Assembly (NCBI RefSeq): GCF_001625195.1
Contig: NC_054390.1
Span: forward strand, 4,612,027-4,676,026
Direction: 5' to 3'
Length of the DNA stretch: 64,000 bases
Source: Drechmeria coniospora
Taxonomy: Eukaryota; Ascomycota; Sordariomycetes; Hypocreales; Ophiocordycipitaceae
Below, in pieces: positions 56,608 to 64,000 of the stretch (position 1 is its first letter; the number at the start of each line of letters is the position of its first letter). Both the position numbers and the translations under genes were made by a program. Below the pieces are notes generated by a model. The model was given only the letters and a program-made list of their open reading frames with translations. It searched no databases and was not told where the DNA came from.

Positions 56608-57061
56608 CTGGCAATGTGCCGAAACAGCCGCACGCATGCATGTATTGAATACATTTGGTCGGCAGCACCGTGCAGGGGATTTTTAGGAATGGAAGATTGC
56701 TCCATGGAGATTTCAGATTCTGCCCGATGTGCATAGCCCAGTTTCCAGTGTCGAAATGATCCATTTTAACGTTGCATGTCATGAAAGCATTCGCTATTCC
56801 CACCTACTGTGTATACTCCCTTGTACAAAACGCTTCCTAGATCCAGCCAATACCAGAAAGCTCATCTCTGATTACCATAAGCAATCTCTAAACAGCTCGT
56901 GACGAGCGCTGTCATTTGAGACTTTTGCACCTGACTTGAGCAGCATAGAAGGAGCATTATAGCAAGTGATGTGTAGCAGCGTTGTCTATAATTTACGGTA
57001 TCGTCGGAGCCTACAAGCGACTCGGTCAAAGCCCAGAGCTTTGGTACCTGCCAAGGAGAGA
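56608..57061. other. Intergenic, convergent 3' regions
   Basis: No gene seen between the second P450 and the bZIP gene. Confidence 0.6.
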
Positions 57062-58583
57062 TTAGCTGGCTGTCGTGGAGTGGCGAGTGCAAAGCTGACT
57101 TGCCGTATCCTGAAACTTTTTAGTCAGGGGGTGAAATGCTCTCGAGGCCTTGTCGATGCCGTCGCCGCCCGGGGGGAGCTTCTCAATTTCTGCAAGAACA
57201 TCGTGGTACAGGCCTTGCGAGACAGCAAAGTCTCCCCTCTCGGCGCCGACAATGCTTTCGGCAGACTTAATAATTTCGTACTGGTAGCCATGGGCCTCCC
57301 ACTGAGACCAGTCCGTTGCGTTCTTACGTAGCTTCGATAGGAGAAGAGGAAGCTCGCTGTGTCGACTATTCCGCTGCTCCCGCGAGACGATAGACTCGTG
57401 ATTGAACTCTGCCGTGTAATATTGCCCCATTGTCGCATCAAAGCTTCCCAGCCCGAGGTTCTCCATGCACTGCCGGAGATACTCGAATCGCTCTTCCAGG
57501 GGTCGATTCCGCATCTGAGAACTTGACTCTGGCATGGATGCCAGGTGATTTTCGCCGTGCGCTCTCGCATCAGCCATGCTACCAGTGCTGCTCGGACTGG
57601 ACACTACGCTGGAGCCTGCGTCCGAAGATCTGTCGGCAGCGGCTGAAGGAGGATCGACTGTGCCGTCTGGTGGGGTGAGAATTTGGCTCCGCTCCTGCAA
57701 CTTGGGCTGAATCATGTATGCGGGCTCGGGTGACACTTGGTACGAGGCATCAGAAGTAACGTCCTGCTCGCCTCTTCCTTGCCTGCTGTCTGTGCTGAGT
57801 GATGGAAAAGCTAATGATACACTTCAGTTGGCCTGAATTCTGAACCATGCGCACAAACAGATTGAAGGTTCCTACCTGAGAGTGCCTGGTGGTTGATGGA
57901 GTCGCGGTACACGCTGCCGTGTGCATGTGACCACGGCCAATCTGGCGTGAGCCCGTATGGCTGTGAGAGCGGGGGAGAGGAAAAACTGGGAAAGGGGGCA
58001 AAAGCGATTTGTGACGGAATATTTGAGCGAGTATTAGCCGGCTGCGTCAACATCTGCGGCTGCATCGCAGTATCGTGCTGCAAAAGACCCGTCTGATCAT
58101 GGCTTGTTCCGTCGACGGCACAGTCCCCGTCCGTCAAGTCCAAGTCCATCACGTAGCTGCTATTGCTGCTGGCTTTGTCAGTTGTCCGATCGTCGCCGCT
58201 ACTGTTGCCATTGGCCTTGCTACTGCTCAACCTCGAGCTCCTGACGGCATTCGGGGGCTTGATCTTGTCGCTCGTAGGACTCGTTTTGTCTTCCGCCGCG
58301 CCGGTTCTGTTCGAGAGGGCGAGGCCGTTGGCGGATGGCGTGCCGGCTCTGTTCCCTTCCGTATGCTGTTGCTCTCGTCGCCTGTATTCGTTGACTTCCC
58401 TTTCAAGCTCCTCCACCCTCTGCTTTATCCTGTTGCCTGAATGCGAGTAAGCCACGGTGGCCTACACGGGAACGAGTCATGGGATCTGGAGGGCGTCGTA
58501 CGATATGTCCGTTGCGCGACACGATTCTGAATTCGCTTCTTCTGACTCCGATCGGGAGTCATTGTCCCATCCTCGTTCATCAT
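57062..58583 (-). CDS. bZIP transcription factor
   Basis: Exons 58583-58502, 58436-57876 and 57771-57062 encode 450 residues. The basic region is joined by intron 1: KKRIQNRVAQRTYR|NRIK, followed by QRVEELEREVNEYRRREQQ. It keeps the invariant N-x7-R. The zipper is short, as in many fungal bZIPs. A long Ser/Asn/Thr-rich linker follows, with DLDLTDGD as a possible acidic activation patch. The C-terminal half (RPLEERFEYLRQCMENLGLG and onward) is a helical domain found with such bZIPs in fungi. The acceptor of intron 2 (57772) was chosen for frame continuity and is less certain. Its position at the right end of the P450/ABC/methyltransferase group makes it the candidate local regulator; targets are unknown. 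Confidence 0.85.
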
Positions 58584-61500
58584 GTTGAATTTGAGGATAG
58601 AAATGTAAAGAGAATCGACAAGTGCGATTGTTGATGACGATACTGAAGGCAGACCTGTAGTATCAAATGTTGGGCGTTCCACAATGTACCTTCGGCATGC
58701 TGAGCGGCCGGCATCTGGGAAACGCTTACTTATCAAGTACGTGTAGGTGTACTGTATTCGGTCGAACCGATATGATGTACATGTGCTACTTACTTAGGTG
58801 TATTGTACGTATGCAGTGAAAACGCCGTCAGATCTAATGAGCTCGGCGAGTTATATCAGACATATCGCACCAGGGCCAGGCGGCAATAAACTCTCCCTCG
58901 TCTTTACTGCGTTCACCCCAGGCCACTCCTGAAGGATGCCACCAATGCAACCCGGCCAGGTTGTCAGCGCTTCCCGGGGCGAGTTCCACCCGTACACGTG
59001 TGTTCTCGCGCATATAGTTGCACCTAGAAACAGTTTACCAATACTTGTACTTACTGCTCAGCCCATATTTTCACCAATGACCATCGAGACGGTGATTTCA
59101 GTTACATCGTGAGGAGCCTGGAACGAACGGTACCCAAGGTCAATTGTGGAGGTCAGATGCGACCGACTTGGCGACCGATCGCCATCCTGCCGTGCCCGCA
59201 AGTACTTACATGTGTGCGGGCTGTGTGTGGTGCTAACTACTGGAGTATCCTCATTACGAAATGTCCATTTTATCACTCATGCTCCAAGTTCTTACAAGAT
59301 GATTACGCTGTCAGAGCGCAGCTCTGTCTCGTTCAGTCATCACGTTCAACCTATTTCCGACTCGCCGGATTGAGTTGGCCGAGAGGCGAGAGTGAACTGT
59401 TCACCAACAGGTAATAGGTTAGTTACATCACAGATTAGAAAGGCAATGGGTCCAAAAAGCCACTTTTCTTTCAGTTCCCTGAAATAGTCGGAAAAAATAC
59501 GCTGCAGGTCGGGATCCGAGCCGAAAGACAAGCCACTTCTCGACCGACTCTGGAGCTTGCACATAGAGGTCCTGTATGCAATCCGAGTATATTATCAATT
59601 TCTTGACACAAGTCAATGATGAGGGGAGACGACAGGGAGCGGAAGTGCTGAGGGATCTGCAAGCCAGGCTATGCGATGCAAGAGATGATGAACTTTTGGG
59701 ACGGCAGCGAGCGATAGATGCCACTGCCTGCGATGAGCGAATTGCCGTCCGAGCCGCGTACTTGTTAACTTGTACTCGCGGGTTTACAGGTAGACGACTC
59801 GACAATATTTCTTAACATGGATCGAACTGACCTTGTCTCTTTCCGAGCGAATGGCAAGGTATCTGTAATCTGTACTGTAACCCGTGTTAATCGACGACGA
59901 CGACGGCGTTTCTAGATCGGATGCATCGTTTCGCAACAACCGTGCATCCCTTGTGGCCGTGAACTTGACGACGAAAATGGACAAGAAAGATCAACAAGAA
60001 TCAGATCTTTCCAAGGTCTGTACCTGAATGGAATGGCACCTGTCAGCCCTGCAGATGGAGCTGTACCGTCCCAGTCCCACACGCCTGGCGGGGTCAGTTA
60101 GTCTTGTACTGTTCATAATCAGCCAAAGGAGGCCAAAAAAGGCTGCCCGTGGTGTAGGCACGAGCGATCAGCCTTGGTCATACCTGATACCCCGAACTCG
60201 CAGACAGACTCCACGTCGGCCTTTCGGCCCGAAATCGGCTATGGCTCATGTTTATGTCATGCTGTGAGCGATGAAAGAGATCCACGGTGAGATTTTAGCT
60301 TGCTTGTTCGATGCACACATCTACATGCACATCTACATGCACATCTACATATAAATAGGAGTACATATACTAGAACCACTCGGCTTGTTCTATTTTGTGC
60401 GTCACCGATCAGTTTAGGTACGTGTTCCACATCGTCATCGCCCGAAGCCCTCGATATCTTCGGAGCACCTGGACTCTGCGCTACAGGCAGGTGCTGCTAT
60501 ATATCCTTGACGGATTGCAAACCTGGTTATCGGTTATCACATTGTTGGCGATGTCAGGCCTGACGTTTCGATCCGAATCATCAAGCTGACAGCAGCGTTG
60601 AAGGGTAACGGATAAGCTTGTCGATTCGTTCCCGGTCGGCCTAGGGAAAGGGAGGAAAGCAATGCCACGGCTCCAGTGCTACTTCCGGGCAGGGGGCCGG
60701 GGGAAGGGGAGGGGGGTTGGTTAACTAAGCACTAGTCTGAGCACTCCGCCACCCGGACAGCGGTGTAGGTATCACAGAGGCGTCAGGAGGCGCATGCAGA
60801 CGAACTCGGATGTAGTATTAGACGTGCCTTCTCGTACGAGGGACTGCGTATGTATGGCTGCAAATTACTGCACGTACGGAGTACTTACCTACAGATGGGT
60901 ATCTGTCTGTGGCGTACATGTACATCATCGTCTGACGTGCGGCTTCCCTGTTGAGACATTCGTGACTGAATCCGAAGCCCGTCGATTACCATTCGCCTGC
61001 TCGGTTCCATGACTGACCTGTCCTTCATCAGGATCTATTCAAAGTACGGAGTACTCCGTACACAGTACATGTATACCAATGGCGATGGCTACCAGACATG
61101 CGTTGTGTATCGGTGCATGACTTCTATCTGTACGGAGTACTAAGTACTATCGAATTGACGTGTTGCTTCACAAGCCAGCCACAACCGCAGGGGCCCATGG
61201 GAAATCGTCGGCACATGCATTGGTACACATCTGTGCTCAATGATGGAGTCAGATAGATAATTGCTGGCTGGTGGTGATGAAGCGAGACGAACCCGCCGCA
61301 GCCAATTGTCCGTAGTTGCCCGAATATTACTGTCTGCGTCATCATGACGGGAATCAACCGCGAAGGAATGGCGGGGGGGCATTTTGACTTCCCGCCCAAA
61401 ATACGGCCTGTCCCGCGTTGTTTGGGGGGTCTTATTGTATCTACAGTACTCTCCGTACGGAGTACAAGTACGCAGTATACATGTAAAGTAAGCACATGTA

Positions 61501-62643
61501 CGGAGTAGAGTACGCTACGCATAAGTAGGTGTAAAAGCGAGTGCATGTACAATTCACGTCCGCTTGGCACTAATAACACGATAGCCAACAGGGGGGGGGG
61601 GTGGTTGACAGGGGGTGGCAGGGTGGCAGGGTGGCAGGGGGCTATGACTTGAAGTGACGATGGAGGCCCCATGTCATGAACACGTACGGAGTAATTATCC
61701 GTACTTGCTCCGTACTCTCCGTACTCGTATAAGTATCCGGCTGGCGTCACCAAGATGCCCACCATGGACCGGTATGTCAAGATGGCCAGGCTTATTTTTT
61801 TTTAGGAATGATTCGTAATTACCAAGCCTTCACGAGGCGATACTACCCATCTGAATACGAGGGGTAGTCTTGGTGACTTGCCCTTTTCGCTCTGCCTTTT
61901 GAGTGATGGAATCATATTGTCACCAAAACAATTGACCGCTGTCCCAAAGGATTATCATGTCGTTGTCTCGAAGATGAGAGAATCCCACGGAGTTGTGTTG
62001 TTCTTACCTACCGGCAGCATGTGCTTGAGTAGGATACCATTGACACGACTGCGACTTTAACCGAGGCGCCACAGAGGGATTGCAGAATGGCGAATGTAAG
62101 TATATTCATGCCAAGCACTTGCTTCCCTACCAAGGTAGTCAATACATTCAGCACTACAGCCCACTGAGGGTTGGATTCCTGCTAAAATAGGTTGACTGCG
62201 TCGCAGGACTTCCGCTCGGTAAGGGTTTACCATAACAAGTAGATGTAGGGATCCTCTTTCCCAAAATATTATTCAACAGTTCCACCTATCGTGTGAACTT
62301 ACACTTTTGCTGCGGAATCGAATGTGCTAGGGGTTTCCAGTGTCGTCGCTGGTCGACCCAATAAGCATCGCCACCTGGTTTCGCCCGTACAGCAGATCTC
62401 TCGCTGCTTCCTTGGAGTATTACCCCGGAACGTGACCAAATGGATCGCTGAAAATCGTACGAGATTCTGTCAGGGCACTCATACCTTTCGTCTATCGCAT
62501 GTCCGAAAACTCCAAGCTAGGTCGGGGATGACAGCCATCCCGTTGAAGCGGTCGCGCCTAGACTTGTTCAGTTTCCCCCATTTCGTTACTGATTTACTAT
62601 GCAATTACTTTGCGACGCATCGCGTAAAAACTACTTGGTGTGA
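58584..62643. other. 4-kb region without a supported gene
   Basis: Lower GC. It holds a minus-strand frame at 59428-59805 with a mitochondrial-presequence-like part but no ATG. It also contains 12-bp CACATCTACATG tandem units at 60316-60350, GTAC-rich blocks at 58730-58810, 60860-61150 and 61430-61740, and G-rich runs at 60700-60720 and 61590-61630. Nothing else was recognised. Confidence 0.55.
61044..61061. repeat. 18-bp palindrome GTACGGAGTACTCCGTAC
   Basis: A perfect inverted repeat, two head-to-head copies of the GTACGGAGTAC word sharing their centre. Same family as the palindrome at 1753-1774. Confidence 0.85.
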
Positions 62644-64000
62644 TTGCGGGTGAATGACGTGAACCAGGGTGGGTTGAGAGTACTTGAGATACTTCGGAAC
62701 CGCAAGGCAACGACACCGAAGCCATCAGTGGGTTCTCCTGCTGTCAATAACGCTGAATTAACATATCATCTTCACATAGACTCCCTTCACAAGCTTTATA
62801 GCATTTCTCACGATAATGCAAAGGAAATAGTTTACGAGGGTAGGGCCTCTTCATCCAACGTGAGACCAGCCCTACCCAAACTTGTCGTCAAAGGGCACCA
62901 AGCTATTACCAATCCAATCCAAAAGGTCCCTGATAACGCAACATCAACAGACTCCGATGCTACAGGAAAACAACCTGTCAATGATCTGAATTCCATCAAC
63001 GTCCCCAATAAATCTCCGCCTGCATTGGAACCAACCCCCCGTGCTCCATACGTATCCAGTACCGAATACTTGAGGCATCTTGAAGGTCATCCCCAAATTC
63101 AGCTTTAAGCAACGCATGTCCATCAAGTACTAGACCTTTGAGAGAGCGAGAAATTCTATATAGTCAAGATCGATGAACAGATTGAAGGTCAAGTTCCGGT
63201 ACTGTCTCCAGACTTCATGCACAGACTTCACAGTCAAGGTGTCACCGATTTCTACCTGACAGATCGAGATAAAAAGAACCACTACTTTGCTGCCGAATTT
63301 GAAAAGCAAGGCTTCAGAGTTGAACCTCTGCATGAAGAAAATGAAATGGCAGTTGCGAAAGTATTAGCAGTGCAACAAGCAGGCTCAGCGGCACCCAAAG
63401 GCGTGCTGATTTTCGGGCCCAAAGGCAACGTACGAGCGTGGCGACGATTGTTTCTATGGTTCGGACATTCAAGGCAATACGAATATGGCCATTAGCTGGC
63501 TCCCCTACTGACATCACCGATGTATCAGAATATCGTTTATTCGTAGCCAAACTTAGCAGCATTTTTGGCATTTCTGTCGAGGAGGCTGCGAAAATCGTCA
63601 ATACGGAGAGGGATTTGGTCATATTGTCGAAGGAGAAACTGCCTCAAATGGAAACGGAAACCAATGTCGAAGAAAACCGTCCTCTTAACAGTGCAAAGTC
63701 TGGAAAGGTCCCTGATAAAGCCCCAATTGAATCAGAAACGAACGTGGAAGTCGAAGGACATCAACACAATGCAATCCTTGCTCCATTGGCGTCCGAAACC
63801 CACGCCGTATCGAAGATCACCACAATAATCCCAACAATCCGAATCCTCCCCACCCCGCATTGAATACGCGCCCGAAAAGAAAGTATGATGCTTACACTAC
63901 GACCAATGAATACTTCCAATTTGTAGAACAAGCTCCCCATGTTAAGCTTCAACCAGATCATATTCATTTCATGGAAGATCTTCGCCCACATCTTCGGTAC
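62644..64000 (+). pseudogene. Interrupted, repeated AT-rich ORFs at the right edge
   Basis: Three open stretches follow one another on the plus strand: about 62644-63108, 63153-63495 (DEQIEGQVPVLSPDFMHRLH) and 63438-63863, then a fourth frame open to the window end. The first and last pieces resemble each other: KVPDNATSTDSDAT against KVPDKAPIESETN, and STEYLRHLEGHPQIQL against TNEYFQFVEQAPHVKL. This suggests a duplicated module. Stops and frame changes separate the pieces, and not all gaps have canonical splice sites. Base composition is clearly lower in GC than the genes to the left. I recognise no family. It could be a multi-exon gene cut by the window edge or the remains of one. Confidence 0.4.

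Overview
This window is nuclear DNA from a filamentous ascomycete, most likely a Sordariomycete of hypocrealean type. Genes are spaced 0.4-4 kb apart and carry short GT-AG introns (about 50-130 bp), often with a GCTGAC-like branch site close to the acceptor. Coding regions are GC-rich. The families are typically fungal: CAP10 glycosyltransferase, ABCC transporter, P450s, bZIP, THEM6-like hotdog protein and CGR1. I do not name a species. All exon boundaries were worked out by eye from reading-frame continuity, splice signals and family motifs.

Left part (1-22.6 kb, GC-rich). After 3.3 kb of repeat-rich DNA come a succinyl-CoA ligase beta-like gene (3303-4920), CGR1 (5590-6080), a hexapeptide sugar O-acetyltransferase (6525-7370), an MFS transporter (9565-7750, minus), a small secreted protein (11752-11453, minus), a CAP10/GT90 glycosyltransferase (15858-17774), a succinyl-CoA ligase alpha-like gene (18629-20019) and a multi-pass DUF1624/HGSNAT-like acyltransferase (20818-22521). 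Both ligase subunits lying 14 kb apart is unusual. The beta-like protein has also lost the usual ATP-grasp lysine and glycine loop.

Middle part (22.6-38.9 kb). A lower-GC stretch holds a small coiled-coil gene, a decayed APH-family pseudogene and an intron-containing tRNA-Pro(AGG). It is followed by a double-chromodomain protein, a class C beta-lactamase-like serine hydrolase, a Rei1-like zinc-finger paralogue and a 318-residue secreted protein, then 4.3 kb without a convincing gene.

Right part (38.9-58.6 kb) looks like a specialised-metabolism cluster: O-methyltransferase, ABCC transporter with 15 exons, P450, THEM6-like hotdog protein, second P450 and bZIP regulator. No polyketide, peptide or terpene synthase is visible, so the substrate is unknown and the backbone gene is either absent, unrecognised or outside the window. 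The last 5 kb is lower in GC, with interrupted, repeated ORFs at the edge.

Intergenic DNA is full of GTAC-rich palindromic words (GTACGGAGTAC and CCTAGGTAC types), minisatellites and homopolymer G tracts.
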